Shown here piece after piece: positions 35,846 to 49,271 of a DNA stretch of 64,000 nucleotides. The first letter of the stretch is position 1, and each line of letters starts with the position of its first letter. The notes beneath the pieces were generated by a model that had not been told where the DNA came from, did not search any database, and saw only the letters and a list, made by a program, of their open reading frames with translations. Source of the DNA: Zeugodacus cucurbitae (Eukaryota; Arthropoda; Insecta; Diptera; Tephritidae); NCBI RefSeq assembly GCF_028554725.1, contig NC_071670.1:52751501-52815500 (forward strand). The letters run 5' to 3'. The position numbers and the translations under genes are program-made.

Positions 35846-38650
35846 TTTAAGTACTCGCCGCGAGGCATTCATCTAGAAATTTGTTGGTAATTTGGGAGTA
35901 ATACATATGTGTTTTGTTTACATTTTAGTTGTTGTAACTTCAGCTAGGAAGTTGAAATGACAACAATAAGCTGGGGGGTCATATGAGTGAAATCACAAAG
36001 CTTTTCGGATAAAATTCTGCAACGTTATACTCATAATTATTCTACTTATAAACAAACTTATGTTAAAAAATAAAAGATACTCTTGAATAATGTTCTTACT
36101 TGATGAGAAATCAAACCTAGTTTCGGCCAGTTTCTTTTAAATTCTTCATTTAATGCTACCTGATTATCTTGAATATCGAATTTTGATCCTTGTTTAGCAA
36201 TTTTCCCAATTCAGGAACAAAAAAAAGCTTTAGAAGACCTAAATATCTCGTTTTGGATCAGCATCTCTCATTTCTAGCTCTAAAACTATATTCAACGGAG
36301 ACTTATTCATATAGTGTGGGACGCTACTCATAATGAAATATAAGAGTGTCTAATACCAGGTTTCAGGAACATCTATAATCTATCTATAATCTATATATAT
36401 ACACCTTAGAACCACCGTAGCCAGGTTTAATAAAGAGAATCCGTAGATTTCCAATAGAAATATTTTGTATATAAAATCTGAAGTTTATAACAACGACAGA
36501 AACTCGCTTCCTTTTTCCTTGTTCGAAGAACAATATGTATTTTTTTAGTGGCTGCTAGACTGTTCCAACCCGTAAAGAATATGTTACATTCACATCAATG
36601 ACTTTTTAATATAATAACGTCGGTAGTTCTTCATAAACTAGATATATTTCGGAGATGAACGAAATTTAAAACTTTCTCAATAACAATTACCTTGAGTAAC
36701 CCATACCAATGAAGTCAGAAGTCATACCATAAACATTCCATTCCCCCTCAAATATTTTCGTTTGTCACATTTTTTGCAGTTATTTGTCCCAATGACACAC
36801 TAACAAACAGCGTTGACAACAATATGACCTACGCTCTGCATTACTCTCTTGCATTAATGCAGAGTTATTGAGAGAGCAGCAAATAGAGAGTTTGCGTACA
36901 TTATTTCAAGCTCTCTGAAAGCTTCAGTACTATATGTAACTGTTAACAGTTCTGTTAATAGGTTATCGTGCATCGGAACAACCACGTGCTACGTTGCAGT
37001 CGAATTTTAATATTCGTTGATGATATACGATTGTTTTTTATTGGGGAAAATATGCAAACTTAAAAACATTTACTTGGTAAATACTGGCAAATTTAAATCC
37101 AAATTCCCAGCTGAAATCGCATATATATGTGTGGACTTATGATACAATAGGAGACTAATTATTGGAATTAAACTATGGAAAATATATTTACTATTTATTT
37201 GTTTGGGACAGACTTCTTTTAAACTCTAACAAAGCTTAATCTCAGTATTAAAAGATTATAAAATAGCCCGAAGGGTCTTTTTTAATGTTCATGAGTATCA
37301 AATTTATTCATTAACTATACGAATTGCTTTTGAATTCTACTACTCACTGAAGCTCCATTTGAGATGTGAAGTAACTAGAAAGCTCCTTAAAAAAATGTGC
37401 AGACTTACTTACTTATACATAATGACAATTAAATAAATAATAAGAATACTTTTCTCCAAAGTCACGAAAAGATGTCATAATTAATACTATATATTTATTA
37501 AAGACTTTCAGAAGAGAGCTTCGGTCAATCCTAGACTCGTACCAAATCTACAAAATGATTGATAAGCTCTTATTCAATAGCATAAAAGAAGTAAGAAATT
37601 TTTGGAGGTCTGCATTCTGAACGGCCGGCCTTTGAAATTTTGGGTTAACCAATGCTAATCATTATAGAAAAGAAGACGCTTGAGATCTTTTTCAGTGATA
37701 ATGGAGACTGAAGCTGATACAATATTCGCAATGAATATACAGACAGGTTCTGACTGTAATTTGTAATGTGAAATTTGAAAAGTAAAATCGAAATTCAGTA
37801 CACCAAATATGATAAATATCGGATTGAAAGTGAATTGAATTTCACTCGGAAGTCAATTACAGAACCTGCCTGATATATATGTATCTTTCGTATCGTGCTG
37901 TCACTCGAGGGAAATTTTATTCTGATTCCTTCTGTTAGTTTAAATGAATTAGTTCGGATGATTTTAAGACCAACAGCCCAATGTGAATAGAATGACCATT
38001 AACAGAGACGAATCACTGCTCTTAATTCGAAAGATAAGCTTTGAAACTTAATATGCTGTATATTCCCTTATGTCATCCTTAGGTTAGATTTTGAGATTTT
38101 TTCACTGCATTTCATTTCATTTTCTCAAATTGTAAATTTGGTTAGGTCCTTAACCCATTCGAACCCATTGTACTCGCTTGGATACAGAAATAAATCTTTT
38201 ATTTTTTTAATCAGTTTTTGTGTGATAAGGCTATTAACCCATTCGCTCCCATTGTACTCGCTTGGGTAAAAAGAAAATAAAAGATTTTTTTCTGTAAGCA
38301 AAATTTCCAGGCAGCATTCCGGTGCTAATTGTATACCACATTATAGCTATTTCACACAGCCTAATTAATTTATCAATTAAAATATTGAATGAGAAAGTTT
38401 TGAGAAACTTCAATAACTTATAACCTAAAATAATCTTCGTCTTATCGAGAAGATATTACCGAGTTTAAAAAACGGGCTTAGTGAACATATTGAATTCCAA
38501 GATTCCGATATTATGCGCTTAGTAAAGTCTCTAAGCGGAAAAAAATAATAACTTCAAATTAAACAACTTCATTTAAATGATAATATCCTCGAAAAGTAGA
38601 CATTAACACAAAGTGGTGTATAAAATTCCCAAGTGATTTACTCGAAATCA
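35846..38650. other. Unique AT-rich sequence, small hairpin and a direct repeat
   Basis: CTCTGCATTA at 36834-36843 is inverted as TAATGCAGAG at 36855-36864, with an 11 bp loop. A 31 bp direct repeat lies at 38151-38181 and 38235-38265 (listed separately). Otherwise no frame or family recognised. Confidence 0.45.
38151..38265. repeat. 31 bp direct repeat starting TTAACCCATTCG
   Basis: The 31 bp at 38151-38181 and 38235-38265 differ at two bases. Each begins TAACCCATTCG (preceded by T, so TTAACCC) and ends CCATTGTACTCGCTTGG, 84 bp apart. TTAA followed by CCC recalls piggyBac-type tips, but both copies face the same way and no element is bounded, so this is a note only. Confidence 0.6.
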
Positions 38651-40978
38651 AGCGAAATGCCTGAAGACGAACTAATTATTATGCAAACAAACACAGATGC
38701 AAAATGAAATGCTGAAAGCAATTGCATTGCAAATTGGCACAAAATTAAACAGCTGCTATTTATGGGCTACAAATATCGATAAACGCACACAGAAATATAT
38801 ACATACAAGCAAAATGATGCGCGTGCAACAAATGCAATGGCAAGTGACATGTGTCACTAAAAGCCACATTTGTATTTGTCTGTTTGCCTAAGTGAGTGCA
38901 CATGATGAGTGAACTTAATTGTTGCTGCTGACCCCACACATACACACACACAGAGAGACACATGAGTGTGCTTAGAAAGTAGATGCGCCTCTAATGTGGC
39001 AATGAGCCGTAGGTGCTGCAACACGTGCCCCAGCACACACAAACACACTTATGAAAGCTTATACACACCGAGGAGTTGCCTGCCGATGATGCCTGCGTCC
39101 AACAAATTATTGGCAATGGCATAATTTTGCTAATTAAACGTTGAACGCCACCACAAAGCCATCGCACCAACACGGCAGCACTGGCACTCCAACCTACAGC
39201 AAACATTCCACCTTGCAGCAATGCCGCCTGCTACTCAGTCGCTTCTACTTGCACCTTCCTCAGTCATCAGCTGTCGAAGTGCTTTTTGCTTCATTAAATT
39301 AACGTTTGCAGTAAATTTCACTTTAAAACGCAAATTAATTGCATGAAAAGCTAGCTAGCTAGCTGACTGGCTGTCTGTCTGCCTTTCGATATACCGCCAC
39401 ACACAGCGCCTCTCCTGTGACAAGTTACAAGTTTGCCTACTTACTGCATGTTGTTGTTGTTGTTGTTATTTTTCGTACTTTTTTTCTTTGGCTTTCTGTG
39501 ACTTTGTCTGCACTTTATCGATTTACTACAGTCAAATGTCCCACATATCTGCAGCCGCAATGCTTAACCACCGGCAGCTCGCTCACTCCCACCCTCTGCC
39601 GCTTAACACCACTCAAGGGGGGTTCAACTGATTACATTCGAAATGCGCACTAATACAAGCGCAAGCGTAGCAGCATAGCAGCATCCTAGTTGTAAGTATT
39701 TACTTTTGTGCATGCGTGCCAGCCGCTTCCCCCCCTCGCTCGCTCCTGCTCCTGCACCTTCCACCCTTCGTCGACCTTCTTTGTGTGCTACTTTCACTGC
39801 AATTTGCATTTTAAAGGCAATTTAGTTGGTGAAACGCATCAAGCAGCGTTGCATTATGGCTTTAGCTTAGCGCATACTAATACCAAAGCACACACATACA
39901 TACATACATATACGAGTATGCATTTCTGCGCACTTTTGCCACTCGCAAAGCGCACTTACATGATTATCAACAGACACACACACAAACACACTCCTACATA
40001 TGTTGAACAACATATATATTGGCTCTCGAGTGAGTTGTGTTTCCTCCGTGTGGGCGTTGGCGGTGTCGGTGTGTGGGTGTGTGGGTGTGGTTGTGGCTTG
40101 TACATGTTGCTTTTGATGCTGATTTTCTGTGCACACATCTTCTACGCCTTTATTTATACACTGAATCACTGTATGTATGTATTTTAATACTCTTTCACAC
40201 CCTCCTACTTACGCTGTATGTTTGAATGTAAGTCGCGTCATATTAGCTTTTATGTGTTTTGAGTGTGGTTGAGTGAATGTCATTAGGTTTATAAGTTTTC
40301 GAAATTAGTCATAATGTTGTTGGTAATACCAACCGTCAACCAAGGTAAAGTGTTGTGCGCCTGAGTACCAATACACGCTCGTCACGCACACGCACACGCC
40401 GACTTTGCATTGAAAACACCTTTTTATTATACATATGCATGTATGTGCCCCTCTCTGTGTGTGTTGGGCGTTAGTCTGAAGTGGAAAATTATGTGAAAGT
40501 GTTGAAGTATAATTATCTGTTGCAGTCACACTGTGAATGATCTACGACTAAAGCGGGCTCATAAATGCCGTTATACGTTTTGCGCGCATAAACAGTGGGG
40601 CGTGTGAAAACGCGTTTGTTGAAAGTGAAATTGTAATATTTGCAGTAAATGTCGAATTCTGGGAATGCTCAAAGAAAAATTACGACAAAATCATCGAATT
40701 TCCTTATCGAAGGAAGAAAGATCCTTATTTCCATCGAATAATTCTAACATCTTTTACTAAATTCTTCCTGGAGCATGGTATAAAATAGGCAATTATATTG
40801 GAAAAATATCAATTGAAAAAAATAGTCTGTTCCAAAGACGCATTATTAATTGTGAGGACGAATTTCTAGTCATGAGTGAACACTAATTTTTATCATTGTC
40901 AATGAACGACCTTCAATATTTTTTAGCAAAGTTCTGAACCTTCGATCAACCCAAGACACGCACTAAAAATTAATCGAA
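38651..40978. other. Unique sequence with CA/GT and AGCT microsatellites, no gene seen
   Basis: Contains ACACACACACAGAGAG near 38940-38955, (AGCT)n at 39350-39364, TTGTTGTTGTTGTTG at about 39450-39466, ACATACATACATA at about 39896 and a GTGTGGGTGTGTGGGTG run at about 40070-40090. Frames such as 39708-40187 (+) overlap others on the opposite strand (39867-40169) and reflect these repeats (Thr-His and Cys-Val runs). Confidence 0.45.
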
Positions 40979-41789
40979 AAAAGGGCTTTTCAAAAGGGAT
41001 ACTACAAAAGTAGACTTATAAGGACTGCAGACGAAGCCATTTATTGTATTTTAGACATACAATCCAACAATGAGTCAGTGGTCAGTCTCAACTTTAAGAG
41101 CGCTACGTCCTACGTAGCGATGAGGCTCATTTCTGACTGAATGGCTTCGTCAATAAGCAAAATATGCGTTATTGACCAGGCAGCAATCCACACGTACTCC
41201 ATGAACCATCATTGCATCCGAAAAAAATACGGTTTGGTGTGGTTTATAGCCCGGCGGCGTCACTGGGCACTACTTCTTCCGTGATGATCAAAACCCGCAC
41301 ATTACTGTGAATGGGAATCGCTACCGCTCAATGATAACCAAATATTTTTGACCCGAATTGGATGATATGGACTTGGACAATATGTGGTTCCAAGAGGAAA
41401 GCGCCACAAGACACAATCGATTTATTAAAAACCAATTTTGGTGAACGTGTTATCTCACGAAATGGCCCAGTTAAATGGCCGCCTCGGTCGTGCGATTTTC
41501 CTGTGGGGCTACGTCAAGTCTATCGTCTATGCGAGGATAGATGAACTTCGTACGTATATCGAACGTGAAATTGCAGTAATGTTGGCCGATTTATGCTTGA
41601 AAACCATTGAAAATTGAGTTCAGCGTCTGGACTTCCGCAATCGTGCCCGTGGTGGCCATGCAAAAGAAATCGAGTCCCATACATAATGGCTTCGAATGTA
41701 CTTTCACAGGAATTAACAATTCCATTCCCAAACCGTTTTTGTTTTATTAAAAAATAAACTTTTTAGCGCTCTTATTGAAGATCCCTTTA
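40979..41789 (+). pseudogene. Mariner-type transposase relic with imperfect terminal repeats
   Basis: Across shifting frames the plus strand gives RSDEAHF.LNGFVNKQNMRY at about 41116-41175, NPHVLHE, TVWCGL and GGVTGHYFFRDDQN with ITVNGNRYRSMITKYF (41230-41345). DDMDLDNMWFQEESAT follows near 41360. Then come IDLLKTNFGERVISRNGPV, WPPRSCD and LWGYVKS, with C-terminal RTYIEREIAVMLADLCLKTI near 41550 and R-RGGHAKEI near 41645. The catalytic Asp expected after MWFQ is lost (MWFQEESA). Ends AAAGGG..TTCAA at 40979 and its inverse TTGAAG.TCCCTTT at about 41776-41788 agree at about 22 of 31 bases. The length of 0.81 kb shows deletion. A perfect hairpin CGCTACGT-CCT-ACGTAGCG lies at 41101-41119. Confidence 0.8.
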
Positions 41790-41801
41790 TAAAAAGCTTT
41801 G

Positions 41802-42423
41802 AGGCAGTAGTCTGCTTTACAAGCAGAAAAAATATCCAAGACTATGTCTTTAAAATGCCAGGGGCCAATTCGACATATTTTCGAAGCCAGAGCAGTTTTA
41901 GTGGCCGAGAGTCGAGCAGGTGCGAATGGATACTGAAAACTTTAAAGCGCGTTTTCTCGAGTTTTCATTTTCACAAGTGTTAGAATACGGCGCCGGTGAT
42001 AGCAAAAATCGATGTCCGATCGAAAAAAAACCAAAGTGATCAGTATAAAATTATCTTCTATTTGAATTAGACAAAAGTAGTTGAAGTTAAACAAAAGTAT
42101 TATTTAAACTACTTGTTTTACAACTTGAAAGTCAATTTTGGAATTTAAAGTTTGGAATTTTATAACTGGTTCGACTGTTTCAGATGCATCGCACGACCTC
42201 CATCACCGGCACCGATTTACAAGTGCAGACTCCAGGCGCTCCAGAAAAATACTTTCAACTTTGAAAAAATTTCAATATTTTTTTATAATAATAAATATTG
42301 TTTTTTAAGCCTTAAATATAGTACACAATTGTTTAAAATTCCGTTTACCGCAATCATTTCCTTTCCTTTCAAAAAAAATTGCTAAAAAACGCTTTTTTCG
42401 GTTTCTAAGGCAGAATACTGCCT
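41802..42423. mobile_element. Non-autonomous inverted-repeat element of about 620 bp
   Basis: AGGCAGTAGTCTGCTTTAC at 41802-41820 is inverted as TAAGGCAGAATACTGCCT at 42406-42423. Over 23 bases the ends differ at four positions. The interior has no transposase frame; the 77-codon frame at 42152-42385 has no domain. It lies only 12 bp after the mariner relic, so it may instead be a separate insertion at that relic's edge. Superfamily not assigned. Confidence 0.5.
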
Positions 42424-45400
42424 TAAGAGGTAAGGCCTTATAATAATTTGAACCATATAATAGTTTTTGGCCACTGTAGGTGTTACATTGTGCTGGTAAT
42501 GAAATTTCCGTACATTAAATCTTAAATGGCTCTGTAGTTCGGAAAGAACATAAAACATTTATTATATTCCATATCTATAAATATATCTATAAAATTCATT
42601 AATGACTAAGGTCACATGTAGACGGTTTCAAAATTATTTCCCAATTGAATATATTTTAAACTTCTATCTCGTGATAAAACTATGCCAATATACAACTAAT
42701 AAGCAATACCGTATTCGATTAGCCACTCTCTAAATCAAATATGCATAAATTTAACGAGCACAAATCGGAGCATTGGATTATGATATACTCGTATAAATCT
42801 TTTATTTATTCTCTCAGTAATTACAACTCAAAATTTATCTACCTAAGGTCAAACCAAGCCCAGAACATACCACAATGAAAATAGTGAATATTAGTGATAG
42901 TTTCGAAATAAATAAGTTATTTTTTCGAATTATAAAATTTAAAAGAAGATAATCGGCGTAGATTCATCATTTTTTTCTTTTTTTGTTTTAGATATGCTTT
43001 CTTGTTGAAAACAATTTCAAAGTTGAAGATTTGAGATTGGCAGAGTATTGCTTTTATAGCAAGTTTTCGTTAGATTTATAACTCTCCAAAGCCCAATAAA
43101 TCGAACATTACTAATGTCAAAACAGCAAAAACATTTTCAATGAAAATATCAAAAATAAAAAAATTAAGACACCTTACGACTGAAAATCATATTTATTTCA
43201 ATTTTAAATTGCTAATTTTTAATAAGATAGTAATCAAAATTACAGCGGAAGTTAAGTATATATAAATGCGCTTAAGGTGCTTTGAAATATTATTATATTA
43301 TATTATTATTGACTTACTCCTATATACATATATTCAATTTAAGCGTGAGCTCATAAATATAAATTTATTTTACTACAGTGTCTTCAAAGCATCGTGTGGG
43401 TATTTATTGGTACTCACGTATATATGGATGGTTATACACTTGGAAGACACGTATCACATTATTTGTTTCTCAATTTATATCAGCATTAAAAATTAACAAC
43501 TCACGCATCAGAGCAAAAAAAATATGTAGTGTGATGATATGTGCAGCTGAGGTTCTAGACAGTTATAATTGGTGCTTAAGGCTTTATGAAAAATTTTCGG
43601 CCGAGCTTCGATTACCAATTGTACGCTTTAATAACAGAAGAGGGCTACGAATTAGCCCACTCTGATTGGATAACGGTATTTATTACAAACAAGAAAATAT
43701 ATCTTGATTGCAATTGCAAAAGTATATACCGGCGTCATATGCCTCTATTCTCAGATATTTTTTCTTAAAACTCCTTTGGGTGGTCTTTGGGTGTAAATTT
43801 CTTCAGCCAACTTGACATTAACCGACAAATAAAAGATCGTATGAATCTGGTTCTAACCGAAAGTATAGAGACACTTTTGCACCACTAATCAACTCAGAGA
43901 TTTTGTTTCCCATAAAAAGAGACCTTCGCCTTAAATTCGAACCTTCAAACTACAACGTATTTGTCCATCACTCAATGTACTATTATACACTCATATGCTT
44001 ACCAGCATTACAAACCAAGTAAAGAATTCCAATTCAATTATTTACTTGCGTCACAATCTCTTCCACGTTTTCTTCTTAATATCAACTTGGGAAATCTCTT
44101 CCACCAAATTGACATTATACACATGATACTTTTTAATTTAATTGCGCTCGCTACGAAACACTTAGTATTCTCTTTCTCATCCGTTTATGTAACGGTATTT
44201 CCACCCACAACAACATACATATACTCATATAAAAGAAGACATTCTTAAGCATACACATCGCGCTTAAGGTCAGCGACCCATTTGAGTATGTACAACGGTC
44301 AGCCAACAGCACCGTCAATAGGCGTGCCTCTTATCACAGTCTGCTCCGTCACTTACGGTCTTCCATTCATCACTCGGCGTTTGTTGGTGTCACTGTCAGT
44401 GCCTACGTTCATTGTTCGCACGTTGAAAAAAGAAGCTCGATAGGTGATTAAAGAAAGTGAGTGATTTCAACTGGTGATGACCGAGAAGCATTTTTATTTT
44501 CGCGTTTATCTTCATACGTTTTTTTACAGCTCGTTTTAGCCGATCGATATAATGTAGACGGACGAAGAGGAAGAAATTCTGAGAAAGCAGTGATTATGGC
44601 AGTTTCTTAACAGCGGTTCACGACTTTGTTTAGGCGATCCATATAGTTGTCCCTGTCGAACTCTGTTAGCTCCAGTCAACCCTAAGAAATCATCTCTTTA
44701 AAATACAGTCTTAACGGACCTTAGGAAACCAGAGCGGAAATGTCAAATCCTCTGGGGAAACAGTTAACATCTAAGTTAGAGAGGTCATAACTACTGGTCT
44801 TTCGTCCAGGATTGTCCAGTGTTTCTTCATTTCTAGTTCCGGAGTTCTCGATGCTTTTGTACAACATCAAGATCTTCATGCTGTTTCAACGCTAATAGTA
44901 TTGTGGTTCAAGTTAATGGATTAGGACTCGAAGTCCCAAACTTTAAATCCGTAAAGATCAAATAATCTCTGAAAATAATATACCGAGGAATACTCTTGAG
45001 GTAACTGTTTTTGTCTAGATCCATTCCACCTACGTACACTCTCATTAGAATGGGAGGAATAATCTTTTTGGAAGACGTTAACCATCAGAAGGTACTAAGA
45101 TTAAGGTATTGTACTACATGTAAAGTTTTGAAATCTCTTTCAGGTTAAAACAGACTCGACAGACGATTATGTGAGGATGACCTGACACTAACTTCCTAAT
45201 CAGGACCTCGAGAGAAAATTGTCAGTCTGCCACAATTTCTCTGAGTTTCACTTCCCAAAACCAATTTTATGCTTCTGCCACCTACGAAGAAAACCTCTTT
45301 TCTTATACTAAATATGTACACCCTGTATTTATGTCTTAATTAAAATCAATTGAAATTGAAAAGCCATAAACAGTCACTGCAGATGTCATCAATATAACTA

Positions 45401-47555
45401 TGAAGCTCCCACAAAACCATATGGTACAAACATATGTATGTGAAAGTAAAAACTCCCACTCACTGACTGCTGTAAAAGTCATTGCATTATTGCTGACTTC
45501 TGTCGCTCTGAGAAAGCAATAACTTTAATACCAAACGACATTGAAATTCATATCAAACCGAATGATGGCGCTCAATCAAAAACAAATAAATACTTCGTTA
45601 TATGACGCCATCAATGAAGAAGGGGTAATAGGTTTTGCCAGCAGCAAGCCCTATAAAGCAGTCGAACTTACTATAAAAGACGTCAGCTGATTGCCACTGC
45701 TTGACAGCTGTTCAAATAACGGTAAAATGAGTATTTTGTGTAATTGAATCACAACGCTTGCAATAACAAATACAAAATTTAAATTGCAGCAATAACAATA
45801 ATGAAGACTCTATCTATGTTCGGCTAAAAAGACTAAACCTCCGACCAAGCGCTTCGCATCGCTGCCTATAGCAATTTTCATCTATTGCTGACATTTATTA
45901 ATTGTTTTAATGTCGTTTCGACTAGCGCATTGTCTTCTATTATGATTTTCCTTGAATGACAAACAACTTGATTGACACTTTGCGTCGGCTGTAAACCTTT
46001 TATTTCAGCAGCTATGACTTTCCTTAAGGGCTGTCACAAATTATTATCAACCTTTATTTTTGGTGCTTTCCTTTTCGGCCACTTTCATTTCCGCCTCAAA
46101 TCTTTTATCTTAAAATGGATTTAATTATTTCAGACAGTTTTACATTTTACCGCAATGCCTATTCAGACCCCTGCCACTTGCTAAGAAGTGCTGAAAGTTT
46201 ATTTAAAGTACTTTCAATTCAATCCGAACTAAAATTGTCTGCTTTTTGTATTAAGTGAGGATTCAAAAATATTTCCAACTCAATAAGTTTCAAAAACACT
46301 TCATTAATATTTAACTTGGGTGAGTGTATTTTCTATTTGTTTAAGCTATAATTGGTTGAGAAAACGTCTGCTGAAAAGCTTTTGGGTTAACTTGCAACCT
46401 CAATTCTTTCCACCGAAAATGCATTCCACCTGAAAGAAGAAACAGGAAACATCAAAAGGAAAGGAAATTTGATCTGATAGTGAAGAAAAAGAGTTTCCAG
46501 TATCTTCCATTCGCAAACTAACTTTCGACCCCGCTTCTAAATCTAACATTGACCGACATAACCTCAAATATGTGTTAAGAAATCCTAAAAATTATAGAAA
46601 ACAATAACACATTTAAATAACGTTAAAGAAATGCGAAGAAATTTTTATTTAATACTACTGTCATATTCTGATGCCTACGAAGCATAACTTCTATCACAAT
46701 ATTATTATAACTCCTTTGTCTCAACAGTCCTGCCAGCTGTACTCCATTATCACCTCGGCCGACTCCCTCTGTTTACATTTAATACGCTTTCCTTGTTGAT
46801 GTCAGTTGCATTGAGATCCTCTACAACGGAAGGAGCAAAAATTCTCAACAAGCTGTCTAAAATAAGTTGCATTGTTATAAGTGGCAATGACCAGCCAGAC
46901 GGGGCAACTTGGAAGGAATTCATAAACCTGCTGCAGTGAATGGGTGGTGTGTTGAGAGGGCAAAACCTCAAAGAACTTTAACTTTTGGCCTCTGAATTAA
47001 GGAAATTTAATAATATGCCGCTTAGCAACTTTGGCGAAGTTGAAATTGCTTAAATATTAAATTTGCGTTCACACAACATAAAAAATGATTTGAGGGAAAG
47101 GTAGCAAATATGAGCGATTTATGAAGACAACTTAGAAAATGTGAGAGAGTTACTCGACTGAATTTTCGACTGTAATACATTCAAGACATTTAGCCGACGG
47201 TCTGGTTACAGGAGGAGTTGGTACTTGGTTTTACGTGAATCATTCGTGACAAGAAAAATATTGAAAAGATAAAATAATATTCCGATAATTTTAACAGTTT
47301 CCGTCCCAGATAGACGTCTCGTGTTTAGCCCTTATAAAGTACGTATTTTATATTATATCCCATCCTTGAATGAATGGTCGGTATTTAAAGTACGACGACT
47401 AACTGATCTCTTATTGGTTCATATTAGCTATGAAGAACCGAAGAACGAATAAAGACGTAAACATTTATTGTATGGCCTAATGAGAATCATGACTGTATAG
47501 ATACAGGGCTTATTCTGACAGATTGACAGATGGGCAACGAAGTATCTCAGTTAAC
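42424..47555. other. Unique AT-rich sequence, no gene seen
   Basis: Five kilobases without a recognised domain or repeat family. Open frames at 43266-43768 (+, three overlapping), 43961-44248 (+) and 46750-46971 (-) are compositionally ordinary for AT-rich DNA. A TATAAAAG at about 45672 has no matching initiator 30 bp on. At 44290-44460 a GC-richer piece ends in GAAA|GTGAGTG, a weak donor-like site, not called. Confidence 0.45.
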
Positions 47556-47559
47556 ATTG

Positions 47560-47735
47560 AGGAACCCTAAAACCACCACGAGACAGTGTATAGATGAGAG
47601 GCTATACTTGAACTGACTAAAACATATCTCTAGGATATCTTCGTAAAAGAAGAAGTAAGAACACCGAGGAACTCTAAAACCACCACGACACAGTGGACAG
47701 ATGAGATCTTACACATGAACTGACGAAAACATTCA
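47560..47735. repeat. Local imperfect duplication of about 66 bp
   Basis: GAGGAACCCTAAAACCACCA..GACAGTG.ATAGATGAGA near 47560-47625 recurs near 47668-47733 as GAGGAACTCTAAAACCACCA..GACACAGTGGACAGATG, continuing to GAACTGAC.AAAACAT in both. The step is about 108 bp. No coding sense. Confidence 0.75.
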
Positions 47736-49271
47736 ACAATAGTAGAGTTACTCTATGATAAATGAAGAAGTACTCACTGTACGAGCTATTAAGGTTTAAG
47801 AAATAATTTGAGGTCACATATGTATCTGTTTTGATCTTTCTATGTGGCGTCTTCATTAAAAGCCGAATTCTCTCTTTCTCAAGGACTTCTGGTCCAAGAT
47901 GGTTAGAAACCTCAAAGTTTTCACAGGCGGAATCCCATAGATAAGGAATTAGACAATGGCAATGCACCTTTACCCTCGGTTTTAATAAATTAAGACGTAT
48001 AGCCAATTTATCAAACTCGTCATCATATATGTATATTTCGATTGCCCTATCCTAGAATGTAGAGTTTAAATTAACTATCAGGTATTTCGAATACCTTAAT
48101 CTAAAATTTTAGAAAAAATCCTCTTAAAAAGAGATCATACTTCGGAAAACCCTAAACATATTTCCTGCTGAGAAGCGCTGTCATCCTATTAGATTCACCA
48201 GTCATTTTCAGTCAATCACAAAATGTCTAGCTTTTCTAATGTCATCGCCCTTTAAATAATCTGTGGCATTTCATTCGTTTTCATCCCCTATTAAGCCCCT
48301 CTTCCATTCATACCTTGCCATTTTCTTTTGTTTCCACTTTCTGCGTGTTGTTATGTCTTACCTTTCAGTAAGTATTTTGCATAAATACCGTTAAAGTTTT
48401 TGTGCTGCTTCACCACTGAATTTGCATATAAAATGCGGCCATGTTGTGGCAGTTGATGTTGAAGCAGAACGAAGGCAAGGAGGTGATGAGGAGTTGAAGC
48501 AGAACGAAGAGCACGGATATGAAGGCGTTGTTGGGACGACAGGGAACTATTGCATAACACCGGAAATAAACATTGTTGTTTCTATTATGTTGCTTATGTT
48601 GCTTGTTCTCAAATAATGCGCTTAAGTTTGGCCATATTTACAGCAGCACAGCTGAGTACAACAAAAGCAAGAACGTGAAAGCGTAGTTAGTCATCAACAG
48701 TCCACTGCGAGTATATGAAAAGGAAGTGCGTTAAGTAGCTTTACTGTGGTGATTACAAATTTTAAATGTTTGACATACTTTTTGACAAATTTGCAAACAA
48801 TAATTGGGGAACGCAAGTGGCAACAACAATATTGCGCAGAAATATTTTTGAAAGAATCATTAATGACACGAAAAAAATATTTCATAACAAAAAAATATTT
48901 TTTGGCGTTTTTAACTGATACCATTCAAGTTTACAGGGTGAAACATCGGAAATAGATATAGGGAAACGACCACCTTAATTTGTGATCGATTTCAGGTGCT
49001 TTCTCGAGACTGGAGATCCACCCGTAGGAAATCCAATTGTTTCTCCTCTCAAAGGGGAACTGACATATAACCTAACCCAATTACCTTAGAAATGAGTTAA
49101 AAACCATTTAAAGAACTACCCTAATGGAGTCATCAATGAAAAACTCAAGTAATCAGAGCTCTTGTAAACATTTTTGAAAAATAGTTAATTGTAGAAGTAA
49201 TTTCGACTAAACCTATGTAAATAATTTTTCAAATTGCTGCATTATCCTATGTAAAACTCAAGAAATTAAAG
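47736..49271. other. Unique sequence, no gene supported
   Basis: The minus strand has an open 69-codon frame (48560-48351) that runs through AAAG|GTAAGAC at about 48358, a good donor-like site, but no acceptor or family supports it. The plus-strand frame 48422-48616 contains a small internal repeat (TGAAGCAGAACGAAG twice). Neither is called as a gene. Confidence 0.4.

Noticed and set aside
39708..40187. 159-codon plus frame, the longest in the window
   Set aside because: Built on CA/GT and ATAC microsatellites; a 100-codon frame overlaps it on the other strand; no domain.
45640..45720. TATAAAAG as a core promoter
   Set aside because: No initiator at the required distance and no leader or exon following.
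48351..48616. Minus frame running into AAAG|GTAAGA, and an overlapping plus frame
   Set aside because: No acceptor or domain; the two strands compete for the same DNA.
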